Below are positions 9,181 through 17,789 of a stretch of 35,584 nt of DNA, in pieces; position 1 is the first letter of the stretch; every line of letters starts with the position of its first letter. Below the pieces are notes generated by a model. The model saw nothing but the letters and a program-made list of their open reading frames with translations. It made no database searches and was not told the origin of the DNA. The translations under genes and the position numbers were made by a program. Source of the DNA: an uncultured Lachnospiraceae bacterium (GTDB lineage Bacteria > Bacillota > Clostridia > Lachnospirales > Lachnospiraceae); assembly GCA_902800325.1 (NCBI GenBank), contig CADCDW010000018.1, positions 1 to 35,584 of the forward strand. Reading direction: 5' to 3'.

Positions 9181-9401
9181 TATCATTTTCTCATAGTCAT
9201 TCCATCCATACTATCCGTATCATTTTCTCATAGTCATTCCATCTATACTAGCCGTATCATTTTCTCATAGTCATTCCATCCATACTATCCGTATCATTTT
9301 CTCATAGTCATTCCATCTATACTATCCGTATCATTTTCTCATAGTCATTCCATCCATACTATCCTTACCGCTTTCTCATAACCATTTCATCAAACCGGTC
9401 T
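9181..9401. repeat. 37-bp tandem array seeded from the hemZ 3' end
   Basis: Five near-identical 37-bp units lie at 9181-9217, 9218-9254, 9255-9291, 9292-9328 and 9329-9365. A divergent sixth unit at 9366-9401 is the 3' end of the hemZ coding sequence itself. Each unit on the plus strand begins TATCATTTTCTCATAGTCAT. On the minus strand each contains the reading DGMTMRK followed by a stop, a copy of the hemZ ending DEMVMRKR-stop. A C/T difference alternates from unit to unit (CCATCC, CCATCT, CCATCC, CCATCT, CCATCC), which implies a later duplication of a 74-bp dimer. The array fills most of the hemZ-hisS gap. Confidence 0.93.
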
Positions 9402-10885
9402 ATATAATCTTCTATAGACTTACAATTCTCCGAACGATCTATCCTTATAACATCTCCATTTTCATTTCTTATAACATACTTTGAAGAAGAGCCTGCCCCA
9501 ACAGCTATTATATCAGTAAGCTCCTCCATAATGAGTACATTATATAAACATTCCATACCCGGCGTGGAATATCCGACATTTTCAAGATTTCCGCCTATAT
9601 TTTTCTGTCTGTAAAGATAATAAGGCTCCATACCAAGTTTATGAGCTGCATCCGAAACCATTTCAAGCATTTCGTTTATATCATGGTTAATATCCGCCTT
9701 ATATTCGTCCATTTTTTCATTGAGTCTTGCCGCTCTTTTTATAGCAAGCGAATGGATGGTAAGGCTATCCGGATGAAGCTTGTATATCTCGTCAAGTGTA
9801 TGTTCCATCATAGGCTTATCTTCCCCCGGAAGTCCGGCGATAAGGTCCATATTGATATTATCAAATCCACATTCTCTTGCAAGCTTAAATGCACACTCCA
9901 CATCCTCTACCGTATGCGCACGACCTATGACTTTAAGTGTCACATTATTCATGGTCTGAGGATTTATACTAATCCTTGTTACATTATGATCTTTCATAAC
10001 AAGAAGTTTTTCTTTGGTTATACTGTCAGGTCTTCCGGCTTCTATCGTATATTCAAGTAGCCTGATACTTTCTGATGATTTATCCTCAAATCCGCCTTTA
10101 AGTTTAAATGTCTTATCTATATGTGTAAGCAGTCTGTCAAGCTGTATATGACTGATAGATGTCGGTGTACCGCCACCCATATATATCGCAACAAGCTTTT
10201 TATCCTTATACCTTTCCGAAATATATGTAATCTCATCACAAAGCCTGTCGATATAACCATCTACCTTATCCTCATGCAATGAAATCGCATAAGCAGTAAA
10301 TGAGCAGTATAAGCATCTGCTCGGGCAAAACGGAATTCCTACATATAAACAGTAGGAATTTTTTAAATCGATATCTTCTACAAGCTTAAGCTCATTATCC
10401 GCCACATCATATGCCAGACCTGCTTTTTTCTCACTTGTATCATATATTTCATTATAATAATCAATCACTTCCTTACGGTTGTTGCCTTCATGAATTTTTT
10501 TCATGGCAATTTTTGTGGGTCTTACGCCCGTCAAATCCCCCCACGGAAGCTTTCTTCCCGTATATTCCGATAACAATCTGTAAACAGATAATTTCAAATG
10601 ATTTCGAAATACTTTTCTATCTTTATAATCACCTTTTACAAGATATCTGTTTTTTCCGGACAAATCATCATTTATCAAATCCAGGGACACTTCAGTTGTC
10701 TCATTATCATTAAAATGTGCCGACAACATAAATCTTACTTTTTCTTTATCTTCACCGCTTTGATTAACAAGATTATTTTTTTCGGCTTTATCATAATCCT
10801 TAATCTTTTCACCCGGAAAAAAAGCCATAATCATGGCACGTAAATCATTATTATAATCCTGTACATTTTGCTTAAGCAAAATCAT
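9365..10885 (-). CDS. hemZ: HemZ-like radical SAM coproporphyrinogen dehydrogenase
   Basis: The 506-residue protein has the radical SAM cluster motif C187-x3-C191-x2-C194 (PFCPSRCLYCSF) and the glycine motif YMGGGTPTS. It belongs to the HemN/HemZ family, and the extended N-terminal domain (about 175 residues before the cluster, including GRKLPWGDLTGVRPTK) is the HemZ arrangement. HemZ is credited with oxygen-independent oxidation of coproporphyrinogen III in Bacillus. Many clostridia carry this gene without a full heme pathway, so the true substrate here is open. The RBS is GGAG eight bases before ATG. The gene lies after the MBL hydrolase, with a perfect 36-bp palindrome in the gap. Its stop codon lies at the edge of the 37-bp tandem array that copies its own 3' end. 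Confidence 0.9.
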   Translation of the reverse strand: MILLKQNVQDYNNDLRAMIMAFFPGEKIKDYDKAEKNNLVNQSGEDKEKVRFMLSAHFNDNETTEVSLDLINDDLSGKNRYLVKGDYKDRKVFRNHLKLSVYRLLSEYTGRKLPWGDLTGVRPTKIAMKKIHEGNNRKEVIDYYNEIYDTSEKKAGLAYDVADNELKLVEDIDLKNSYCLYVGIPFCPSRCLYCSFTAYAISLHEDKVDGYIDRLCDEITYISERYKDKKLVAIYMGGGTPTSISHIQLDRLLTHIDKTFKLKGGFEDKSSESIRLLEYTIEAGRPDSITKEKLLVMKDHNVTRISINPQTMNNVTLKVIGRAHTVEDVECAFKLARECGFDNINMDLIAGLPGEDKPMMEHTLDEIYKLHPDSLTIHSLAIKRAARLNEKMDEYKADINHDINEMLEMVSDAAHKLGMEPYYLYRQKNIGGNLENVGYSTPGMECLYNVLIMEELTDIIAVGAGSSSKYVIRNENGDVIRIDRSENCKSIEDYIDRFDEMVMRKR

Positions 10886-10906
10886 TTTATATACTCCAAA
10901 CCTATG

Positions 10907-10942
10907 CCTTGTTCAGATATAAAGCTTTATATCTGAACAAGG
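10907..10942. promoter_or_regulatory. Perfect 36-bp palindrome between the MBL gene and hemZ
   Basis: The left half CCTTGTTCAGATATAAAG is followed with no spacer by its exact reverse complement, an 18-bp perfect inverted repeat. It ends 21 bases upstream of the hemZ start on the minus strand. It has no run of T after it on either strand, so it is not a standard intrinsic terminator. It could be a dyad operator, an mRNA hairpin separating MBL from hemZ expression, or a processing site. Confidence 0.85.
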
Positions 10943-10975
10943 TGTAATCTTTTGCCTGAACCTGTTTTTTCATTA

Positions 10976-11617
10976 TTATAAATCCGAGAAGAACGGATTC
11001 ATCATCTTTTCTCTTCCGATAGTAGTTTTGCCGCCATGTCCGGAGTAAACCACCACATCATCAGGAAGTGTAAGCAGCTTTTTGCTTATATTTTCTATCA
11101 GATCTTCCCAGCTTCCTGTCGGAAAATCCGAGCGACCGACACTCATTTCAAAAAGTGTATCCCCGGAAAAAACTATCTTGTTTTCTTCAAAATAATAGCA
11201 CATACCACCCTTGGTATGTCCCGGTACATGAAGGCACTTAATTTTAGTACCTATCAGATCAAGCTCTTCACCGTCATCAACATATATATCAGCATCCAAG
11301 GTCATCTCCGGAGGAAAATCAACAGTCATATTGACATGGACATTCTTAAGCACGTCTTCTTCCTCTTTTCCGGCATAAATCTTGATATCCGGATATTCTT
11401 TCTTAAGTCCCGGAACAGCTCTTATATGATCAAAATGTCCATGTGTAAGCAATATACCGGCAACCTTATAATGTTGCTCCTTACATCTTTTTATAATAAA
11501 ATCCGCTTTATCCGCCGGATCAATTATAAGTGTTTCTCTCGTATCGGTATTTACTGCCATGTAGCAGTTTGTGGCAAGCGCTCCAAGCACATTGGTAACT
11601 GTAATAATATTAGCCAT
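10976..11617 (-). CDS. Metallo-beta-lactamase-fold hydrolase (glyoxalase II-like)
   Basis: A 213-residue protein from ATG 11617 (MANIITVTN), which has GAAGAGGA just upstream; an open extension of 14 codons has no RBS. The dinuclear-metal motif H59-x-H61-x-D63-H64 is clear in LLTHGHFDHI, followed by the metal ligands in GHTKGG, FSGDTLF and YSGHGG. This short form without a C-terminal alpha-helical domain is common in Firmicutes next to relA and hemZ. Family members hydrolyse thioesters such as S-lactoylglutathione analogues, but this class in Gram-positives has no settled substrate. It is a cytoplasmic enzyme, with no signal peptide. A short-period tandem repeat lies between it and relA. Confidence 0.9.
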   Translation of the reverse strand: MANIITVTNVLGALATNCYMAVNTDTRETLIIDPADKADFIIKRCKEQHYKVAGILLTHGHFDHIRAVPGLKKEYPDIKIYAGKEEEDVLKNVHVNMTVDFPPEMTLDADIYVDDGEELDLIGTKIKCLHVPGHTKGGMCYYFEENKIVFSGDTLFEMSVGRSDFPTGSWEDLIENISKKLLTLPDDVVVYSGHGGKTTIGREKMMNPFFSDL

Positions 11618-11656
11618 ATATTCCTCTTCTTTCTGATTCCTACTGTTTATCCATCT

Positions 11657-11760
11657 CATATATGTCGGTATAATTATCGCATATATGTCAGTATAATTAT
11701 CCTACATATGTCGGTACAATCTTCGCATATATGCCAGTGTAATTATCCTGCATATGTCAA
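11657..11760. repeat. 23-25-bp degenerate tandem array between relA and the MBL gene
   Basis: Units begin CATATATGTC or CATATGTC at 11657, 11680, 11705, 11726 and 11751 (the last partial). The bodies alternate between forms ending ...ATCG/TTCG and ...ATCCTA/ATCCTG, so the higher-order period is about 46-48 bp. On the minus strand the units read like repeated GACATAT...GATAATTA blocks, and one copy forms TTGACA. Its right end lies 19 bp beyond the relA stop. No function is evident. Confidence 0.8.
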
Positions 11761-11779
11761 AAAAATATTACTAAATTTT

Positions 11780-14059
11780 CTATCCCGTAGTTCTTTCTAT
11801 ATCGATAACTCCCTCGATATTTCTGACCTTGGCTATAATCTTCATAAGCTGATCCTTGGAATGAATGTCAAACTTCACTGATATAGTAGCCTTACCCTGC
11901 TTGCTGAGTCTTACATTCAACCCTGTCAGATTGATATTTTCTTCATTAAATATCTTTGTAAGTGCAAAAACAAGTCCCTGCTTTTCAACGGCATATACAT
12001 TTATTTCTGCAGTGTAAACATTACTGCTTTGAGACTGCCCTTCGGCCCACTCTGCCTCGATAAGTCTCTCCCTGTCAAGCTCGCTCATACAAAGGATATT
12101 TATACAATCCGTTCTATGAATAGATATGCCTCTTCCTCTGGTTATATATCCAACTATCTCATCCCCCGGAACCGGTGCGCAGCATTGTGAAAATCTTACT
12201 GCGACATCGTCTATACCCTTCACTATTATACCCTCGCGGCTATTTTTTGTAGAACGTCCGGGAGTATTTATCTTTTCAACTATATCCTCTTCAGTGACCT
12301 TTCTTGCCAACTCATTTTTGTACTCTTCCTGAAGACGATTGACTATCTGTCCCTCTTTAATGCCTCCATGACCTATACTTGCCAAAAGCGCATCCCAGTT
12401 TGCAAAATTATACTTCTTTAAAACCTTATCCATAAACTCAGGTTTCATTATATCGGAAGAAACTATGCCTTTTGACTTGCAATATGCATTTATCGCATCG
12501 CGGCCTTTTTGAATATTGTCTTCTTTATTCTCGAGTCTGAACCACTGGTTAATCTTAGTCTTGGCCTGGGTACTCTTAACAACATTTAGCCAATCCAGAC
12601 TAGGCCCCTTTGAATTCTGTGACGTAATAATTTCAACACGATCACCATTATGGAGTTCTGTCTCAATAGGTACCTGCTTCCCATTTACCCTTGCTCCAAC
12701 CATCTTATTGCCAACTGCAGTATGGATGATATAAGCAAAATCAATAGGTGTCGAACCCTTAGGGAGATTTTTTACATCTCCTGCCGGTGTAAAGCAATAT
12801 ACCTGATCGGAAAAAATATTTAAATCAGTCTTAACTGCCTTAACAAATTCCTTGTTATCCGTTGTATCTGTCTGCCACTCAAGTATCTGTCTTAACCAGC
12901 TAAGCTTCTTTTCTTCTGAATCCTTGGCATTGCCACCTTCTTTGTACTTCCAATGTGCAGCGATACCATACTCAGCAGTTCTGTGCATTTCATAAGTTCT
13001 TATCTGTATTTCAAACGGTTTACCTTCAGGTCCTATAAGTGTAGTATGCAGTGACTGATACATATTGGATTTTGGCATAGCGATATAATCCTTAAAGCGT
13101 CCCGGTATCGGCTTATACTTTTCATGTATTATACCCAGTGCCGCATAACAATCCCTTACACTTTCAACTTTAATTCTGATTGCATGTATATCATAAATCT
13201 GGTCGAGAGTTTTCTCCTGCGTGACCATCTTTTTATATATACTGAATAAATGCTTGACTCTTCCGTCTACCTCTGCATCTATGCCGGATTCTTTCATATA
13301 TTCGCTTACTTCGCTAACCATATGATTGATAAATTCCTCACCCGCCGATACATAATTGGCAATCTCTTCCTTGAGGTTTTCGTAGACATCAGGATAGAGA
13401 TATTTCATAGACAAGTCATCAAGTTCTATCTTTATTTTGGATATACCAAGCCTATGCGCCAACGGAGCATATATATCCATGGTTTCTCTGGATTTTTCTA
13501 TCTGTTTGGCAGGAGACTGATACTGAAGTGTTCTTAAATTGTGCAGCCTGTCGGCAAGCTTTATAAGAATAACTCTTATATCCTTTGCCATGGCAAGAAA
13601 CATCTTTCGCAAATTCTCTGCCTGAACCTCTATCTTATCCTGTGATAAATCCAACTGGGTAAGTTTTGTAACACCGTCCACCAAAAGTGCAATCTCAGGC
13701 GAAAACTCTCTGGAAATCTCCTCACTGGTCATAACCGTATCTTCTACGACATCATGTAAAAGACCGGCAGCTATGGTTTCCTTATCAAGCTCTAATTCTG
13801 CCAATATGATTGCAACACAAAGAGGGTGAATTATATATGGTTCACCCGACTTTCGCTTCTGATCCTTATGAGCTTCTGCCGCTACCTTATACGCCTTTTC
13901 AATAATAGTTAAATCATCAGAGGGATGATACCTTAAAAGTGTTTCCTTCAGCTGCTCGTAAAGTTCCTCCGGTGGTGTAAAATCACTTGGTGTACTAAGG
14001 TCATTTTTTAATGTACTATGCGCTAATTTAGTTATTCCTGTCATCGGTTCGTCTGCCAT
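11780..14059 (-). CDS. relA: Bifunctional (p)ppGpp synthetase/hydrolase, RelA/SpoT (Rel)
   Basis: The 759-residue long-form Rel protein makes and degrades the stringent-response alarmones (p)ppGpp on the ribosome. The N-terminal HD hydrolase domain is intact (IIHPLCVA near 77-84, H102-D103 in LLHDVVEDT). The synthetase domain follows (about 240-370, with YQSLHTTLIGP and the EIQIRT element). Next come the TGS domain (VYCFTPAGDVKNLPKGSTPIDFAY), the Cys-rich zinc-finger domain (FSQCCAPVPGDEIVGY, HRTDC) and a C-terminal ACT domain (about 685-759). Both catalytic centres look complete, as expected for a single Rel in Firmicutes. It lies between apt and the MBL gene, the conserved context. The gene symbol rel or relA is a matter of convention. 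Confidence 0.96.
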   Translation of the reverse strand: MADEPMTGITKLAHSTLKNDLSTPSDFTPPEELYEQLKETLLRYHPSDDLTIIEKAYKVAAEAHKDQKRKSGEPYIIHPLCVAIILAELELDKETIAAGLLHDVVEDTVMTSEEISREFSPEIALLVDGVTKLTQLDLSQDKIEVQAENLRKMFLAMAKDIRVILIKLADRLHNLRTLQYQSPAKQIEKSRETMDIYAPLAHRLGISKIKIELDDLSMKYLYPDVYENLKEEIANYVSAGEEFINHMVSEVSEYMKESGIDAEVDGRVKHLFSIYKKMVTQEKTLDQIYDIHAIRIKVESVRDCYAALGIIHEKYKPIPGRFKDYIAMPKSNMYQSLHTTLIGPEGKPFEIQIRTYEMHRTAEYGIAAHWKYKEGGNAKDSEEKKLSWLRQILEWQTDTTDNKEFVKAVKTDLNIFSDQVYCFTPAGDVKNLPKGSTPIDFAYIIHTAVGNKMVGARVNGKQVPIETELHNGDRVEIITSQNSKGPSLDWLNVVKSTQAKTKINQWFRLENKEDNIQKGRDAINAYCKSKGIVSSDIMKPEFMDKVLKKYNFANWDALLASIGHGGIKEGQIVNRLQEEYKNELARKVTEEDIVEKINTPGRSTKNSREGIIVKGIDDVAVRFSQCCAPVPGDEIVGYITRGRGISIHRTDCINILCMSELDRERLIEAEWAEGQSQSSNVYTAEINVYAVEKQGLVFALTKIFNEENINLTGLNVRLSKQGKATISVKFDIHSKDQLMKIIAKVRNIEGVIDIERTTG

Positions 14060-14130
14060 AGTATCACTCTCCTTACCCTTTTTTCGCTCACCCTTGTTCT
14101 TAGGAGTTCACATCTAAATCATTTTTTTAA

Positions 14131-14655
14131 TTATTCGCCTTCGTACTGAACTACTGAATCAATCTTATATCCCTTAAGCTTTTCTCTTCCTTTAAGATCA
14201 GTAAGTTCTATCAAAAATACCATCTTGACAACTTCACCGCCCAGCTCCTCGATAAGCTTTGCTGCGGCCTCTATGGTTCCTCCCGTAGCTATAAGATCAT
14301 CAACCAAAACAACCTTATCTCCGGGCTTTATTGCATCTTTATGTATCTCTATAGTTGCAGTGCCGTATTCAAGATCATAACTTCTTTCAATCGTAGCTCT
14401 TGGAAGCTTACCCTTCTTTCTTACAGGTACAAAGCTTTTTTTATTGATATATGCAAGCGGCGCTCCGAAGATGAAACCTCTTGATTCTGTTCCGGCGATA
14501 ACATTATAATCTACTCCATCAAGAAATTTATTCATCTCATCAATCGCAAGCGAATAACCCTCTTCATCTTCCAAAACACTTGTAATGTCTCTAAAAATTA
14601 TACCCTCACTTGGGAAATCAGGTATACTTGTAATATAGTCTTTAATATCTTTCAT
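14131..14655 (-). CDS. apt: Adenine phosphoribosyltransferase
   Basis: Cytoplasmic purine salvage enzyme that converts adenine and PRPP to AMP. The start at ATG 14655 (MKDIKDYITS) is supported by AAGGAGAG just upstream and gives 174 residues, the normal Apt length; nine more codons upstream are open but unneeded. The PRPP-binding loop VVLVDDLIATGGT lies at about 115-127. The family signatures IPDFPSEGIIFRDIT and GTESRGFIFG near the N-terminus are clear. It stands between recJ and relA, 58 bp after the recJ stop, which is a conserved Firmicutes neighbourhood linking purine nucleotides with alarmone synthesis. Confidence 0.96.
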   Translation of the reverse strand: MKDIKDYITSIPDFPSEGIIFRDITSVLEDEEGYSLAIDEMNKFLDGVDYNVIAGTESRGFIFGAPLAYINKKSFVPVRKKGKLPRATIERSYDLEYGTATIEIHKDAIKPGDKVVLVDDLIATGGTIEAAAKLIEELGGEVVKMVFLIELTDLKGREKLKGYKIDSVVQYEGE

Positions 14656-14713
14656 TTTACTCTCCTTTTCATTTTCCTGCATAGCAACCTTTTCTTTTAG
14701 TGTTTATGTATTA

Positions 14714-16486
14714 TTATTCCGTCTTTTGATACCTGTCCGGTCTAATCTGAATTTTAGTTTTACCATTATAATAATTAAGTTCCGGATGATATGCAACATT
14801 TATCTTAATGTTATTGGGCTGTCCGTTTAACATTTTATCACATTCCTGCTCTCCAAACCACTTTTTTATGCTTTCTATAAAAGAATTAATCTTAAAATCA
14901 ACAGCCTCAATCCTAAAACCTGTTCTATCCTGAAATATGATCTTTCCAAACTGATTATCCTTACCCATAAAATTTATTTTTACTATACTCAGATTGCTTT
15001 GTCCAAACAATGCCTTTGGGTTGTCCTTTCCATATGGTTCAAGCAAATCAAGTTCGTTAACAAGATCCTCCGTTATATATGAAAACGGCATAGGAACATC
15101 TATGCGTACTTTGTAGGTAAGGTCTTTCTCTGTAAGCTTTTGATTATCATTTAAGGCTTTTCTAATTTCTGACAGTTTTCCTGCATCTATCGAAAAACCG
15201 GCAGCCATCTTATGTCCTCCTACCTTTAAGAACAGATGCTTTACGGCACTTAATTCTTCAAACATATTATAACCATCTATGGATCTTCCCGAACCTTTTA
15301 ATATTCCTCCCTCACCGTCCGTAAATACAAGTGTCGGTCTATAATATTTTTCCTTAATTCTGCCTGCTACTATACCTGCCAGACTTTCATGCAGATTAGG
15401 AACATACACAACAAGAATTATATCATCTTTTAAGTCATTTTCAACTATTTCAAGCGCCCTCTTTGTTCCCTCTTCTGTCATGGTTTTTCGTTCAATATTT
15501 ATCTCTTTAATTTTTTCCGCCTCTGCCATGGCATATTCTTCATCGTCTGAAAGTAAAAGCGAAAGCCCGACCTTAGCACTCTCAAGTCTTCCTGTCGCAT
15601 TAAAACACGGTCCAAGCACAAACCCAAAACTATATGCACTAAGTTTTTTTCCTGTCAATCCGTTTACACTGAGCAGTGCTTTAAGTCCTATATTGTCTGT
15701 TTTTTCTATAATTTTAAGTGCTCTTTTTACATAATATCTGTTTTCATCTTTAAGTGACATTATATCACACACTGTAGCAAGTCCAAGCATTTCTATGTAC
15801 TTATCTTCGTCTTCCCATGGCTTACCCATAAGCTCGTTTAATCTTCTTATAAATTTATACGCCACAATTGCACCACATATTTCCTTAAACGGATACTCAC
15901 AATCCGGCCGTTTTATATCTATTATCGCGTCCGCTTTCACATAGCTATATTTCTTTTCTCCTTTTTCATCGAGTTCAAAAGGAACTTCATGATGATCAGT
16001 CACTATAACAGTCATACCATACTGTTTGGCTAGCTCCACCGCTTCAAATGCAGCTATTCCATTGTCGCAGGTAATAATCGTGTCTACTCCATCTTCCTTT
16101 GCCGCCTCAATTATTCTCTTATTAATACCATATCCGTCTGTCATTCTGTCCGGTATCTCATAACTTACATCAGCGCCAACGTCAATAAGTCCCATATACA
16201 ACACGTAGTTTGACATTATACCATCTACGTCATAATCGGATACAATCCTTATCTTTTTTCCGTCCTGTATCTTCTGCTTCATTATCCCGCATCCCTTATC
16301 CATATCCTTCATAAGGGCAGGCTCATGTGTATCATCAACACCGGGATGCAGATATTTTCTGATCTCATCATCTCCGATTATATCTCTATTTCGTATTACT
16401 CTTGCAACCACAGGATTTATATTAAACTTTCTACCTATCTCATAGAAATCTGCCTTCTTGGCATACACAGACCATGCTTCTTTCAT
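14714..16486 (-). CDS. recJ: Single-stranded-DNA-specific exonuclease RecJ
   Basis: A 590-residue 5'-3' ssDNA exonuclease of the DHH superfamily, acting in recombination and repair. I place the start at ATG 16486 (MKEAWSVYAK), preceded by GAGGAG. The frame stays open for 75 more codons, but these translate a repeat element and the promoter, so they are not coding. The metal-binding DHH motifs are visible: SDYDVDG (83-89), TCDNG (139-143) and VTDHHEVP (162-169). The DHHA1 domain has VGGHKMAAGFSI, and the C-terminal OB-fold (residues about 470-580) is present. A good sigma-A promoter lies 41-69 bases upstream, so recJ probably heads the recJ-apt-relA transcript. Confidence 0.94.
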   Translation of the reverse strand: MKEAWSVYAKKADFYEIGRKFNINPVVARVIRNRDIIGDDEIRKYLHPGVDDTHEPALMKDMDKGCGIMKQKIQDGKKIRIVSDYDVDGIMSNYVLYMGLIDVGADVSYEIPDRMTDGYGINKRIIEAAKEDGVDTIITCDNGIAAFEAVELAKQYGMTVIVTDHHEVPFELDEKGEKKYSYVKADAIIDIKRPDCEYPFKEICGAIVAYKFIRRLNELMGKPWEDEDKYIEMLGLATVCDIMSLKDENRYYVKRALKIIEKTDNIGLKALLSVNGLTGKKLSAYSFGFVLGPCFNATGRLESAKVGLSLLLSDDEEYAMAEAEKIKEINIERKTMTEEGTKRALEIVENDLKDDIILVVYVPNLHESLAGIVAGRIKEKYYRPTLVFTDGEGGILKGSGRSIDGYNMFEELSAVKHLFLKVGGHKMAAGFSIDAGKLSEIRKALNDNQKLTEKDLTYKVRIDVPMPFSYITEDLVNELDLLEPYGKDNPKALFGQSNLSIVKINFMGKDNQFGKIIFQDRTGFRIEAVDFKINSFIESIKKWFGEQECDKMLNGQPNNIKINVAYHPELNYYNGKTKIQIRPDRYQKTE

Positions 16487-16526
16487 TTGCAACTCCTCTA
16501 TTTCCTGCACCAAAACTATACCCAAA

Positions 16527-16555
16527 ATTATACAATAACCCGCCAAACTTATCAA
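16527..16555 (-). promoter_or_regulatory. Sigma-A-type promoter for recJ
   Basis: On the minus strand TTGATA (16555-16550) and TATAAT (16532-16527) are separated by exactly 17 bases, a near-consensus vegetative promoter. It lies 41 bases upstream of the recJ start, and its -35 box is 12 bases from the dispersed-repeat hairpin. Confidence 0.8.
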
Positions 16556-16567
16556 TAAGCTAAATTT

Positions 16568-16669
16568 CGGTTTATCGCAGTAAGGGTCGATTATGGAGCA
16601 TGGTATGTACAAAAGTACTTGACACTTTATAACCCATGCTCCATAATCGACCCTTATACCGACAAACCG
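16568..16669. repeat. Dispersed repeat copy 2: long imperfect inverted repeat
   Basis: Arms of 36 bp at 16568-16603 and 16634-16669 pair at 32 of 36 positions. The core is GGGTCGATTATGGAGCATGG and its complement. The 30-base loop contains a small extra dyad GTACAAAAGTAC. The same sequence family occurs once at the left edge of the window (121-165). The element begins four bases after the EF-hand gene stop codon on the minus strand and ends about 80 bases before recJ, so it could terminate or stabilise the upstream message. There is no T-run after it, and no transposase is nearby. Confidence 0.85.
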
Positions 16670-16673
16670 GAGC

Positions 16674-17783
16674 TTAAACTGCGACTCTTGAAAGATTCTT
16701 TGCCATATCAATTTGCTGAATTATCCCCGCCATTCCATTTTCATGAAGGAAAACGCCTGAGCGCCTTATCTGTGCGTTGTGTGAATTATCCTCAAGTGAT
16801 TTGAGCGCAAATTCCGAACGTGCACTTCCAAGATATATGGCACCGAGCCGGGCATCACGAAGACTGGTAAGCTTGTCGTTGCCTGCGTCATCCTTTTGCC
16901 ATACGGATAACTTATCATAAATATCATCTTCTTCGTCAATCCATCCGTTGCCGTCAGAATCGTATGAAGCCAATTCTGCAAATCCGTTTCCTGTTTTTGA
17001 GCCAAATAATTCTCTTCCATCATTAATGAAACCGTCACCGTTCTTATCATAGCATAAAAATCCTGCGCCCTTTGATAAAAGAGATATACTATCCTTTGTA
17101 CCATCAGCATCTACATCAAAGGACCATTTCTGGTCACTGACCGATATAGGATTGCCATCAAGACTTATGACCAAAGGATCGGTCATAATAGCTTCAACAC
17201 TTTGATTTACTATGTCGATAGATTCGCAATACTCTCTGGACATAGAAAGTTCGAGATTAAAGTCAAGCATCCTTCCATCAGCTGTAACAACCTTACCTGT
17301 TGTCTCAAACGACATACTTTCACTTTCCTCGTACTCGATACTGTAATAATCGGTTTTTCTCCAATAATTATAGTTTCCCGACGAGCCCGATGTGAGGTCT
17401 AAGGTATTGCCCCCTAAAAGTCTGTTTCTCATCGTTCTGTCCTTAACACCTATCATAAGAGATAGACTGTGCCTGAACTCAATCATAAAAATCCTAAGTT
17501 GCAGCAATAATTTTTCTCTGTCATTTTCTCTTACCCTTGCTGCCGAAGGCATAGTGTTGCTGTAGGGTTCACTCTTTAAAGCCTGCTTTGTTGCCGGAGC
17601 ATCATCTATTCCGTCTTCAATATGCTCCTCCATGCTCTTTTCATAAGATGCTGAAAATGAATTTTCCGAAAAATTCATGGCACCGGTGTTAAGATTTTGC
17701 ATAAGTGTCCCTCTTGTCTGTTTAAAAGTCCTTTTTTCAGTGCTTTTCGCAGACATACCTACTGAACTTTGGCTAATAATCAT
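16674..17783 (-). CDS. EF-hand-like calcium-binding protein of unknown function
   Basis: A 369-residue protein with a polar N-terminus and no signal peptide or TM segment. Acidic DxDxDG-type loops typical of EF-hand/dockerin-like calcium sites occur at about 223-230 (DVDADGTK), 246-253 (DKNGDGFI) and 275-282 (DSDGNGWI), followed by DEEDDIYDKLSVWQ. The start has a strong AAAGGAGGG site. The N-terminal stretch SSVGMSAKSTEK reminds me of uncharacterised EF-hand proteins in other anaerobes, but I could not check this. A possible SigD promoter would suggest co-expression with motility genes. Its leader carries sequences complementary to the ribosome site. The stop codon abuts the dispersed repeat. 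Function and localisation are not known. Confidence 0.75.
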   Translation of the reverse strand: MIISQSSVGMSAKSTEKRTFKQTRGTLMQNLNTGAMNFSENSFSASYEKSMEEHIEDGIDDAPATKQALKSEPYSNTMPSAARVRENDREKLLLQLRIFMIEFRHSLSLMIGVKDRTMRNRLLGGNTLDLTSGSSGNYNYWRKTDYYSIEYEESESMSFETTGKVVTADGRMLDFNLELSMSREYCESIDIVNQSVEAIMTDPLVISLDGNPISVSDQKWSFDVDADGTKDSISLLSKGAGFLCYDKNGDGFINDGRELFGSKTGNGFAELASYDSDGNGWIDEEDDIYDKLSVWQKDDAGNDKLTSLRDARLGAIYLGSARSEFALKSLEDNSHNAQIRRSGVFLHENGMAGIIQQIDMAKNLSRVAV

Positions 17784-17789
17784 ATTGTC

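Noticed and set aside
9181-9401. CRISPR array
   Set aside because: The 37-bp units are contiguous without unique spacers, and one unit is the hemZ coding end; no cas genes are in view.
11657-11760. Multiple vegetative promoters in the 23-25-bp array
   Set aside because: TTGACA- and TATAAT-like pieces recur but never at 16-18 base spacing.
11036-11881. A 281-residue plus-strand open frame across the MBL gene
   Set aside because: It is antisense to a clear MBL hydrolase, runs through a tandem repeat and shows no known motif.
16487-16711. A 75-codon N-terminal extension of RecJ
   Set aside because: It would translate the promoter and the inverted repeat; the internal ATG has GAGGAG at the right distance and gives a normal RecJ start.
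16766-17110. A second minus-strand frame in the EF-hand gene
   Set aside because: Out-of-frame shadow with no acidic motif or ribosome site; the other frame carries clear DxDxDG loops.
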